A stretch of 5,662 nucleotides of DNA from Janthinobacterium lividum (GTDB lineage Bacteria; Pseudomonadota; Gammaproteobacteria; Burkholderiales; Burkholderiaceae_D). The notes under the pieces were generated by a model, which saw nothing but the letters and a program-made list of their open reading frames with translations, had not been told where the DNA came from and ran no database searches. Shown piece by piece: positions 1-5,583 of this stretch. The stretch lies in NCBI GenBank assembly GCA_945864765.1, contig CAMBDR010000339.1, positions 1 to 5,662 on the forward strand, written 5' to 3'. Made by a program: the position numbers and the translations under genes. Numbering within the stretch: position 1 is the first letter of the stretch; each line of letters starts with the position of its first letter.

Positions 1-1805
1 GCCGTGGCAAGTGTGTTGGCTTCAGCGTTGGCCTCAGCGTTGGCCTCCGCCCCATCACGAGCAGCACTACCGGCGCTACCGACGCCACCTGCACTACCGA
101 CGCCACCTGCACTACCATTGCCCATACCGCCCCATACTGGCGCGGGTAAGGCGGCCCGATCAAGCTTGCCATTGGGCGAGAGCGGCAGCGCAGGTAAAAT
201 CATAATGCCAGCCGGGATCAAGTAAGCCGGTAAATGCTCTGCCAGCCATGCCAGCAAATCGGCGTCAGGCGCAGCATCGGCTTTGAGCACCACATACGCG
301 ACCAGTTGTGCTTGGGCTTGCGCATCGCTGCGCGCCAGCACCGCCGCCTGCGCCACCGCAGGATGGCGCGCCAGTACGCATTCCACCTCGCCCGGCTCCA
401 CCCGAAAGCCGCGCAGCTTAATTTGGTGGTCGATGCGGCCCAGAAACTGCAATCTTCCATCCGGTTGCCAACTGGCCAAATCGCCCGTGCGGTATAAGCG
501 CGCGCGCCAGTGATCCTGCCCCAGTGCGTTGATTGTATTACCTGCGTTGCCTGCGCTGCCACCATCACAAACAAAGAAAGGATTGGGCACGAAGCGCTCC
601 CTGGTCAGTTCCGCCAAACCCAGGTAGCCACGCGCCAAACCGGGGCTGGACACATAGACTTCACCCGCCACACCCGGTGCCACCGGGCGCAGTTGTTCAT
701 CCAGCAAATACAGGCTGACATGATCCATGGGTTGGCCAAGCGGCGGCACCACTTCACCTTGCAAGGGTGCGCTGATGGTGGCGCACACCGTTACTTCGGT
801 TGGTCCGTAGGCATTCACCATGCGCCGCCCCGGCGACCATAGCCCTACCAAATGCGGCGGACAAGCTTCACCCGCCACCACCAACGTGCGCACACCGGGC
901 ATGCGCTCTGGCGACATGACGGCCAGCGCCGACGGTGGCAGTGTCAGGTTGGTCACACCCGCTTCGGCCACCAGAGCAATCAAATCTTCACCCGGCATCA
1001 GACGCGCCGATGGGGCCAGCACCAGGGTTGCACCCGAGCACAGCGTCACCGCGATTTCTGCCAGTGCCGCGTCGAAGCTGATGGACGCAAATTGCAGCAC
1101 CCGCGACTGCGCATCGATGGCAAACTGGCGACGCTGGTTATTGACCAAATTGGCAATGCCGCGCTGGGTCAACATCACGCCTTTGGGGCGACCGGTGGAG
1201 CCGGAGGTGTAAATCAAATACGCCAGTTGATCCGGTGTCAGTGCGGCCACGCGTTCGCTGTCCGTCAAATTATGGCTGGGCCATGGCGTCGGGTCAAATT
1301 GATCCACCAGTAGGGGGTCGGCAGCATCCGGCGAGGCAACAGCGAAGCGGCTTGCCAACGCGCTGGTGGTGAGCACTCGTACTGGCTTGGCATCGGCCAA
1401 AATAAAGGCCAGCCTTTGCTGCGGATAGTCAATATCCAGCGGAAAATAAGCGGCCCCGGTTTTAACAATCGCCAAGAGCGCGATAATCATCTCCGGCGAG
1501 CGTGGCAAGGCCAGAGCGATCACTTGTTCTGCCCCCACCCCAAGCGAGCGCAAACAATGCGCCAATTGGTTGGCACGCTGGTTCAGCGCCTGATAACTGA
1601 GCCTTTGCTGCTCAAACATCAGGGCGCAGGCATCAGGCGTAGCCGCCACTTGCGCTTCAAACAATTGCGCCAGTGCCGGAGCTTGATCGGCTGCCTGCGG
1701 GTCGGCTTGTTCCATGTTAAACAAGGCGTTAAACTGGGCAAAATAAGCGGGTAAATCGCTACTCAACGCAATCACCTGGCCAGCTTGAATTGTTGGGGCT
1801 TGCAT
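1..1805 (-). CDS. Non-ribosomal peptide synthetase, N-terminal adenylation (initiation) module; 3' part lies outside the window
   Basis: The frame is open from ATG (1805-1803) to the window edge, giving 601 codons without a stop. GGAG (1811-1814) lies 5 nt upstream of the ATG and supports this start. All adenylation core motifs appear in order: A1 LSYQAL (about residue 69), A2 VKTGAAYFPLD, A3 YTSGSTGRPKG (199-209), A4 FDAALAE (244-250), A5 NAYGPTE (331-337), A6 GLARGYL, A7 YRTGDL (438-443), A8 GRIDHQIKLRGFR (D459), A9 LPAYLIP and A10 NGKLDR with catalytic K547. The enzyme activates an amino acid as aminoacyl-AMP and loads it on a carrier domain, presumably encoded beyond position 1. No condensation domain precedes it, so it looks like a loading module. 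From memory of GrsA numbering, the pocket reads D-A-A-T-V-A-A-V-C-K (residues 245, 246, 249, 288, 309, 311, 332, 340, 341, 547), close to an aromatic, Tyr-like code. Specificity is inference. A roughly 20-residue Gly/Ala/Asn-rich insert separates A6 from A7, and a repetitive linker follows A10. It is the last gene of the apparent operon within view. Confidence 0.93.
   Translation of the reverse strand, partial: MQAPTIQAGQVIALSSDLPAYFAQFNALFNMEQADPQAADQAPALAQLFEAQVAATPDACALMFEQQRLSYQALNQRANQLAHCLRSLGVGAEQVIALALPRSPEMIIALLAIVKTGAAYFPLDIDYPQQRLAFILADAKPVRVLTTSALASRFAVASPDAADPLLVDQFDPTPWPSHNLTDSERVAALTPDQLAYLIYTSGSTGRPKGVMLTQRGIANLVNNQRRQFAIDAQSRVLQFASISFDAALAEIAVTLCSGATLVLAPSARLMPGEDLIALVAEAGVTNLTLPPSALAVMSPERMPGVRTLVVAGEACPPHLVGLWSPGRRMVNAYGPTEVTVCATISAPLQGEVVPPLGQPMDHVSLYLLDEQLRPVAPGVAGEVYVSSPGLARGYLGLAELTRERFVPNPFFVCDGGSAGNAGNTINALGQDHWRARLYRTGDLASWQPDGRLQFLGRIDHQIKLRGFRVEPGEVECVLARHPAVAQAAVLARSDAQAQAQLVAYVVLKADAAPDADLLAWLAEHLPAYLIPAGIMILPALPLSPNGKLDRAALPAPVWGGMGNGSAGGVGSAGGVGSAGSAARDGAEANAEANAEANTLAT
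15..116 (-). repeat. Two in-frame tandem repeat arrays encoding the NRPS post-adenylation linker
   Basis: Positions 81-98 and 99-116 are identical 18-bp units (gacgccacctgcactacc), each encoding GSAGGV on the minus strand, with degenerate copies at 61-80. Positions 15-26, 27-38 and 39-50 are near-identical 12-bp units, each encoding AEAN. Together they make a linker of more than 40 residues of Gly, Ser, Ala, Val, Glu and Asn immediately after the A10 NGKLDR motif. A carrier domain normally follows A10 within a few tens of residues. All units are multiples of 3, so the arrays keep the frame. They probably arose by replication slippage. Confidence 0.9.
537..560 (-). repeat. 9-bp repeat inside the adenylation domain (A6-A7 loop insert)
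   Basis: Units gttacctgc (537-545), gttgcctgc (546-554) and a partial gctgcc (555-560) encode G-S-A-G-N-A-G-N on the minus strand, about residues 416-423. They form the core of an insert between the A6 motif (GLARGYL) and A7 (YRTGDL), a loop that is short in most adenylation domains. The distance from pocket residues to the A10 lysine is about 20 residues longer than I expect from GrsA, which fits an insertion here. Composition matches the C-terminal linker of the same protein. Confidence 0.75.
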
Positions 1806-1868
1806 AAAAACTCCATTTCTTGAACTTGACATTTATTTACAATCATCAACCAGCGCAAACACGCCGAA

Positions 1869-3479
1869 TTAGAGCGACTTCAGGAATGCCACCATATCAG
1901 CGGTTTCTTGCGCAGTCAGCCCGATCTTGAAGCGGGTTTCGTAAAAGGCCATCACTTGCTCAATGGTTTGGGCCGAGCCATCATGAAAATACGGTGGGCG
2001 TGCTGCCAAGCCGCGCAAACCCGGTGTTTTGAAGCGACCAATATCGTTCCAGCGCCCGGTTTGCAGCGCTTGACCGGGGTCTTGCGTGGTTTGCAGCAAA
2101 CCCGTGGATTTATTGCGCAAGGTGTAGAGCGGCATGTCCGGGGTGCGGTTGGCGGCATCGGCTACGCCAATATTAAATGTCACGGGCAAGGAAAAACTGC
2201 CTACTTGCGGCGCGTTATGGCAAACACTGCAAGTGCCCTGGAAATGTGGGCCAAACACATCGTTAATGCCCAGGGTATTGACGATGTCAAAGGATTTGGT
2301 GTTGAACAGGGCTTCGCCCCGCGCAATCGACTGGCGTGCTGCCCCAGCCCGGTTATTGCTGCTCTGGCTGGCCCAATTGCCATACAGTTGCATCACCTCT
2401 TTACGACCCGGCAAACCGGTACGCGGATCACTGAACAAGTCATTGATATCAAAATAGTACTCGGTATTCAATAAGGTGGCAGTGCCGCCTTTGGCGTTGG
2501 CGGCAGTCAAAGCGAGCGCAGAATAATCGTATTCCTGCGCCACTACCAGCGTTTTCTCAAAATCAACAATCTTGCGCATTTCGGCTGGCGTTAAATCGCG
2601 CGCCGCTTCGGCGTGGCCACGGGTCGCGCCATTGGCCTGACGCAGCAAATTGGTATCAATCGAGGCGTAGCAGGTATTGATGATACGGAAACATTCGGTG
2701 GACGTGGGATCGACTGCCGATTCCCGGTTGTCCCACATCACGCTGCCAAGAAACTTCAAATTGGCGGCAGGCAAAATCCGGCGAAACAGTGACAATTCGC
2801 GCGCGCTGGCAAAATGCCAGGGGTCATCCACCTGCACCAGTTCAAATTCGGCATTCGCCGGCATGGGCATACCCACCCGAATCACGCCGCGTTTTAACAA
2901 CATGCTGTAGGCGGCGCGCCGCTCTTGCAGCGTGGTAACGCGCGCCAAAGGCGAATTGGCACCATCAACCGTGCGGAAAATAGGATCGGTGCCATTGGTT
3001 TGCGCAAAGCGCCGTTGCAAACTGGTCGGCGTGACCGTAAACGCATCCTCTTGTGCATGACAGGTAGCGCACGTGCGGCCATTGCCAAAGTTTTTGAAAA
3101 ATGGGTGATCGGTATTGATCGCGGTATTGATCGGGCCGGCCGTGCTATAACTGCGCGCCACCCCGCTTTGATTAAAAAACAGACCCGCGCTGTTAAAGTC
3201 AGGGAAGCGCCCCTGCGCATCCGGGTAAATGCCATATTGATTGGGGAAAAAGCCATTCGCATCCCGGGCAAAGCCCTGCTCATTCACCTGTATCTTGGCC
3301 TGGGCTTTAGCTGGCGTGGCGCGCGCATCAAGCTGAGCACTATCACCACCGCACCCGGATAATAAGGCGATTAATCCCGCCGCCAATACTGAATTGAATG
3401 CTGAATTGAATGCTGAATTGAATGCTGAACCGGATATTGAAGCTGCCAGCCCTTGCGCTGATTGATGCCCTGCTTTCAT
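1869..3479 (-). CDS. Di-haem cytochrome c peroxidase / MauG-superfamily lipoprotein
   Basis: 536 residues. The start ATG (3479-3477) follows a strong Shine-Dalgarno, GAGGTGA, and the stop is TAA at 1871-1869. The N-terminus is a lipoprotein signal with hydrophobic stretch VLAAGLIALL and lipobox LLSGC, predicting lipidated Cys43 and a periplasm-facing anchored protein. Two c-haem sites are present: CATCH (C137, C140, H141) in the N-terminal haem domain and CSVCH (C417, C420, H421) in the C-terminal one. Near the end, GRFKTPGLRG and PPYFHDGS (about 481-502) are hallmarks of bacterial di-haem peroxidases and MauG-like proteins. At 536 residues it exceeds classical CcpA-type enzymes (roughly 320-350) and resembles the longer class, which carries the RTCATCH...TVTP and DPIFR...DGANSP blocks seen here. 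The family reduces H2O2 with electrons from small cytochromes or carries out high-valent-iron oxidations of proteins or small molecules. The substrate here is unknown. The signal region carries three AFNS repeats. It sits 40 nt after the acyl-CoA dehydrogenase and 63 nt before the NRPS, suggesting co-transcription. Confidence 0.92.
   Translation of the reverse strand: MKAGHQSAQGLAASISGSAFNSAFNSAFNSVLAAGLIALLSGCGGDSAQLDARATPAKAQAKIQVNEQGFARDANGFFPNQYGIYPDAQGRFPDFNSAGLFFNQSGVARSYSTAGPINTAINTDHPFFKNFGNGRTCATCHAQEDAFTVTPTSLQRRFAQTNGTDPIFRTVDGANSPLARVTTLQERRAAYSMLLKRGVIRVGMPMPANAEFELVQVDDPWHFASARELSLFRRILPAANLKFLGSVMWDNRESAVDPTSTECFRIINTCYASIDTNLLRQANGATRGHAEAARDLTPAEMRKIVDFEKTLVVAQEYDYSALALTAANAKGGTATLLNTEYYFDINDLFSDPRTGLPGRKEVMQLYGNWASQSSNNRAGAARQSIARGEALFNTKSFDIVNTLGINDVFGPHFQGTCSVCHNAPQVGSFSLPVTFNIGVADAANRTPDMPLYTLRNKSTGLLQTTQDPGQALQTGRWNDIGRFKTPGLRGLAARPPYFHDGSAQTIEQVMAFYETRFKIGLTAQETADMVAFLKSL
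3388..3429 (-). repeat. 12-bp tandem repeat in the lipoprotein signal region (AFNS x3)
   Basis: Unit gaattgaatgct occurs exactly three times (3391-3402, 3403-3414, 3415-3426), flanked by act (3388-3390) and gaa (3427-3429) partial units. On the minus strand it encodes AFNS-AFNS-AFNS at about residues 19-30, just before the hydrophobic core and lipobox of the di-haem protein. It lengthens the n-region without disturbing the frame. Copies are identical, so the array is probably recent or still unstable. Confidence 0.93.
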
Positions 3480-3519
3480 TGTCTCACCTCATTGTTTTTT
3501 AAGATTAACAAACCAAATA

Positions 3520-4665
3520 TTACATAGCGTATGCAATAATTTCCTTCATAATTTCATTCGTACCACCATAAATCTTTTGCACCCGTGCATCGGCATACAT
3601 TTGCGCGATGGGATATTCCATCATATAACCGTAGCCACCAAACAATTGCAGGCATTCATCGATCACATCACATTGTAAATCGGTTAAATACCATTTCGCC
3701 ATGGCGGCAATATCCGCATCCAGTGGGCCGGATAGTAATTGCAAAATACACCAATCAATAAATACCCGTGCCACCAGGGTTTTGGTTTTTGCTTCGGCCA
3801 ATTTAAAGCGTGTGTTTTGCATGTCAAATAAGGGCTTACCGAATACTTCGCGTTGTTGCACATGAGCCAGCGTCAAATTGACCGCACGCTCCATGGCGGC
3901 CACCGCGCACAGGCCCAGCAAAGTGCGCTCATACGGCAATTCTTGCGCCAATTGGCTCAAGCCTTTGCCCTCTGCGCTCCCCAGCAAGGTAGTGGTGGGC
4001 ACTTCAACCTGATCGAAAAACAATTCGCAGCAATCATGGCTGCGTCGCCCTATCATCTCCAGAATCGGGCCACGGCTAAAGCCAGCCAGATCGCGGGTTT
4101 CGATTAATAACAAGGAGATACCGCGCCCCTGCGCCTCGGGGTCGGTCTTCACCACCAGCACCAGCAAGTCCGCCAGATAGCCGTTGGAGATAAAAGTCTT
4201 GCTGCCATGAATCAAGTAGGAACGGCCATGGCGGGTGGCACGGGTGCGAATGCCTTGCAAATCCGACCCCGCTTGCGGCTCGGTCGCGGCAATCGCAGCG
4301 ATCATGCGGCCCTGCGCCATTTGCGGCAAGTAATATTGCTTTTGAGCTTCGGTTCCATGATGCAAAATATAATGTGCAGCAACAGAGTGCACATGGCTCC
4401 CCAACCCCATTTCACCGACTTCAATTAATGCTTCCCAAAACACCGCCATATGGGCAAAATCGCCACCAGCCCCGCCATATTCTTGGGGAATGTCCGCCAG
4501 CAAGCAGCCCCTTTCACCCGCTTTCAACCAAACACTACGGTCAACATATTGCTGCGCACGCCATTTGGCTTGATTTGGCAAAACCTCGCCCTGAATAAAG
4601 CGCCGGATTTGATCGCGATAAGATTCGAGATCCGCATCCATCCAAGGTATTTGATACGCTTCCAT
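3520..4665 (-). CDS. Acyl-CoA dehydrogenase, long-chain/isovaleryl-type active site
   Basis: 381 residues, the full length of the family. ATG (4665-4663) is preceded by GAGGGGA with about 8 nt spacing, and the stop is TAA at 3522-3520. FAD-dependent acyl-CoA dehydrogenases remove alpha and beta hydrogens from acyl thioesters and pass electrons to an electron-transfer flavoprotein. Visible motifs are AATEPQAGSDLQGIRTRA (flavin and substrate loop, from about 126), SKTFISNG (155-162), QREVFGKPLFDMQ (271-283), QLFGGYGYMMEYP (340-352) and IYGGTNEIMKE (365-375). Medium- and short-chain enzymes have their catalytic Glu in IYEGT. Here that residue is Gly (367), while QELPYER (241-247) supplies E246 at the helix-G position used by long-chain and isovaleryl dehydrogenases. 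It should therefore be active and of the LCAD/IVD type. It appears to be the first gene of the operon. A role in ordinary fatty or branched-chain acid oxidation is possible. Tailoring of an NRPS-bound or CoA-bound intermediate is suggested only by location. Confidence 0.93.
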   Translation of the reverse strand: MEAYQIPWMDADLESYRDQIRRFIQGEVLPNQAKWRAQQYVDRSVWLKAGERGCLLADIPQEYGGAGGDFAHMAVFWEALIEVGEMGLGSHVHSVAAHYILHHGTEAQKQYYLPQMAQGRMIAAIAATEPQAGSDLQGIRTRATRHGRSYLIHGSKTFISNGYLADLLVLVVKTDPEAQGRGISLLLIETRDLAGFSRGPILEMIGRRSHDCCELFFDQVEVPTTTLLGSAEGKGLSQLAQELPYERTLLGLCAVAAMERAVNLTLAHVQQREVFGKPLFDMQNTRFKLAEAKTKTLVARVFIDWCILQLLSGPLDADIAAMAKWYLTDLQCDVIDECLQLFGGYGYMMEYPIAQMYADARVQKIYGGTNEIMKEIIAYAM

Positions 4666-4758
4666 TATGGCTTCCCCTCGTTGTTCCCATTGTGCTCGTC
4701 AGCACGGCATCAACCACAAATTAAATTAATAAAAATTTAAATAATGCAGCGGCTACGA

Positions 4759-4779
4759 GATTCATTTATGCGATGAATC
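4759..4779. promoter_or_regulatory. Inverted repeat, 7-bp arms around a 7-nt centre
   Basis: GATTCAT (4759-4765) and ATGAATC (4773-4779) are perfect inverted copies around ttatgcg. The site lies about 95 nt upstream of the acyl-CoA dehydrogenase start, a suitable place for a dimeric regulator of the minus-strand operon. No T-run follows on either strand, so it does not look like a terminator. The regulator family cannot be told from sequence. Confidence 0.5.
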
Positions 4780-4825
4780 ACGATCATTATGAGGCCTTGA
4801 AAAAAACAAAAAGCAGGATACTTTT

Positions 4826-4869
4826 TCAAAGCGCTTTGATTTATACAAATAATACTTTAAGCGCTTTGA
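4826..4869. promoter_or_regulatory. Paired operator-like palindromes, 30 bp apart
   Basis: Box 1 (4826-4839) is a perfect 14-bp palindrome, TCAAAGCGCTTTGA. Box 2 repeats its core AAGCGCTTTGA at 4859-4869, with perfect 8-bp centre AAGCGCTT at 4859-4866. The 11-bp direct copies start at 4829 and 4859, exactly 30 bp apart, close to three helical turns, so bound dimers would lie on about the same face. AT-rich DNA that could hold a promoter lies between them. A central-CG palindrome flanked by AA/TT resembles LacI-family operators. That assignment is inference, and which divergent gene it controls is unknown. Confidence 0.65.
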
Positions 4870-4876
4870 AATGTAA

Positions 4877-4886
4877 ACGAATTCGT
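4877..4886. promoter_or_regulatory. 10-bp perfect palindrome ACGAATTCGT
   Basis: A perfect 10-bp palindrome lies 19 bp (centre to centre) downstream of the second AAGCGCTT box, on the lipase side of the intergenic region. It may be another binding site. A palindrome this short could also arise by chance in AT-rich DNA. Confidence 0.3.
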
Positions 4887-4968
4887 GTGAAAAAGGACAT
4901 ATTCTTGAGCCATTGGCGTACAGCAACCACATTCATGGCTTTCTTACCAGGTGCGCTCATGGTATGCT

Positions 4969-5007
4969 GCGCCCAGGCTTCGCCGCGCCCAGGCTTTGCC
5001 GCGCCCA
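4969..5007 (+). repeat. 16-bp tandem repeat in the lipase 5' leader
   Basis: Units gcgcccaggcttcgcc (4969-4984) and gcgcccaggctttgcc (4985-5000) differ at one position and are followed by a partial copy, gcgccca (5001-5007). The unit is not a multiple of 3, which argues against translation through it. It lies just ahead of the lipase Shine-Dalgarno, where it would become part of the untranslated leader if transcription starts near the AAGCGCTT boxes. Confidence 0.88.
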
Positions 5008-5050
5008 CTTCTTTCACATCTTTTACCCACCCATTTTTGGAGGAATTTTT

Positions 5051-5437
5051 ATGCCTGGTTTTATTCGCGCCACCCTGTTTTCCCTGCTCTGTCTGCTGTT
5101 CACCAGCCAAGCCGCCTGGGCCGTTAATTGCGGCAGCTTTGACGGCAAATTTTGTAATGGCAGCGCCTTTCAATACGCGGGTGGATTTAATCCGAATGTG
5201 GGAGAATATGGCGGCTTTGGCGGCGCGGCCAATTGCACGGCCAGTAAAACGCCGGTGATTTTTGTGCATGGTAATGCCGATAACGCCACCAGTTGGGATT
5301 CGCCCACGGCGCAAGTGGCGGGCTATGCCAAGGCACCGTATTCGATGTATCAGCAATTCAAGGCCCGCCGTATAGCCAGGGCTGGCTGGAAAAGTCCTTA
5401 CCTTTGTGCCATCAATTACTTAATGACAAAGGATTGA
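5051..5437 (+). CDS. Secreted alpha/beta-hydrolase (lipase), N-terminal fragment with an out-of-frame tail
   Basis: ATG at 5051 is preceded by GGAGG (5039-5043) with 7 nt spacing, choosing it over the upstream in-frame TTG at 4913. Residues 1-24 form a Sec signal peptide (R6, leucine-rich core, AWA cleavage site before V25). The mature part has Cys-containing segments and TPVIFVHGNADNATSWDSP (about 67-85), whose HGN forms the oxyanion-hole turn of lipase-type alpha/beta hydrolases. Such enzymes hydrolyse esters outside the cytoplasm. Up to about residue 106 (QQFKAR) it reads like the start of a roughly 300-residue or longer enzyme, where I would expect G-Y-x-x-C-E-L-F-G next. Instead, the last 22 residues look unrelated and end at TGA 5435-5437. 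The catalytic Ser (GxSxG), Asp and His are absent, so the product should be inactive. From about 5363 the DNA encodes rsmD in another frame, so the lipase appears truncated by a fusion. Confidence 0.78.
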   Translation: MPGFIRATLFSLLCLLFTSQAAWAVNCGSFDGKFCNGSAFQYAGGFNPNVGEYGGFGGAANCTASKTPVIFVHGNADNATSWDSPTAQVAGYAKAPYSMYQQFKARRIARAGWKSPYLCAINYLMTKD

Positions 5438-5583
5438 TTTATGCAGAGAGTGCGACAGCCTTGCCCGTGGGCGAGGCTGAACATGCCTGGTTAGCCAATT
5501 GGCAAGTGGTGCGCTCGGATAAGGCGGGGATGGTGTTTTATCACTTATTGGAACGCTGCAATCAAACCAATATCATAGTCTGA
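5363..5583 (+). pseudogene. rsmD: 3' fragment of rsmD (16S rRNA guanine-966 N2-methyltransferase), joined to the lipase gene
   Basis: Reading in a different frame from the lipase, this stretch encodes PPYSQGWLEKSLPL, then LIYAES, then NWQVVRSDKAGMVFYHLLER, and ends at TGA 5581-5583. The pattern matches the RsmD C-terminus: catalytic (D/N)PP(F/Y), a G-x-L-E-x-x-L-P helix, a (L/I)-Y-x-E-S strand and the closing W-x-x-x-R-x-x-K-A-G-x-V. RsmD uses S-adenosylmethionine to methylate G966 of 16S rRNA in the small-subunit particle. Only about 73 codons of a roughly 190-residue protein remain. The SAM-binding N-terminal part is missing, and the catalytic Asp codon before PPY reads GGC (Gly) because the join falls there. 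This fragment has no start or ribosome site of its own. A complete copy would be expected elsewhere if the join is genuine. Identification is from recognition of the family pattern without a search. Confidence 0.72.

Larger units (their letters stand above)
4666..5050. other. Divergent intergenic region (385 nt) with regulatory structure
   Basis: No convincing gene is present. The region separates the minus-strand operon from the plus-strand lipase start, so it should hold at least two divergent promoters. AT-rich DNA at about 4719-4745, near the acyl-CoA dehydrogenase, is a plausible promoter or UP-element area for the operon. AT-rich DNA at 4840-4860 lies between the two operator-like boxes on the lipase side. 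I could not fix a -35/-10 pair with correct spacing on either strand. The remaining structure is listed separately: an inverted repeat at 4759-4779, the box pair at 4826-4869, a palindrome at 4877-4886 and a tandem repeat at 4969-5007. Confidence 0.7.

Noticed and set aside
15..116. CRISPR-like array
   Set aside because: The units are contiguous with no unique spacers and encode an in-frame peptide repeat.
1806..1868. Terminator or promoter between the di-haem gene and the NRPS
   Set aside because: I found no stem-loop followed by a T-run on the minus strand and no clear -35/-10 pair. Only the GGAG ribosome-binding site is supported.
1908..2474. 188-residue plus-strand frame opposite the di-haem peroxidase gene, and similar antisense frames across 1-1754
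   Set aside because: These are shadows. The minus-strand frames carry haem, lipobox and adenylation motifs, while the plus-strand products match nothing recognisable.
4886..4901. CRP-like site TGTGA-N6-ACATA
   Set aside because: Only one half-site matches. The other half agrees at 3 of 5 positions, too weak to report as a regulatory site.
4913..5050. N-terminal extension of the lipase reading frame from TTG at 4913
   Set aside because: It crosses a 16-bp tandem repeat whose unit is not a multiple of 3, has no good Shine-Dalgarno, and would bury the clear signal peptide starting at 5051, which has GGAGG at proper spacing.
4773..5258. 161-residue plus-strand and 171-residue minus-strand (5356-4841) open frames across the intergenic region
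   Set aside because: They overlap operator-like palindromes, the tandem repeat and the lipase start in the wrong frame. The composition is low-complexity and they show no family resemblance.
5363..5437. Simple 1-base frameshift in the lipase as the explanation for its truncation
   Set aside because: None of the frames after 5363 continues the lipase family pattern. The alternative frame instead matches RsmD, so a join of two genes explains it better.
5293..5583. ATG-started 96-residue plus-strand frame taken as an intact gene
   Set aside because: Its first part (5293 to about 5362) is the shadow of the lipase frame and only the part after 5363 looks like RsmD. No ribosome-binding site precedes 5293, so it is a by-product of the fusion.
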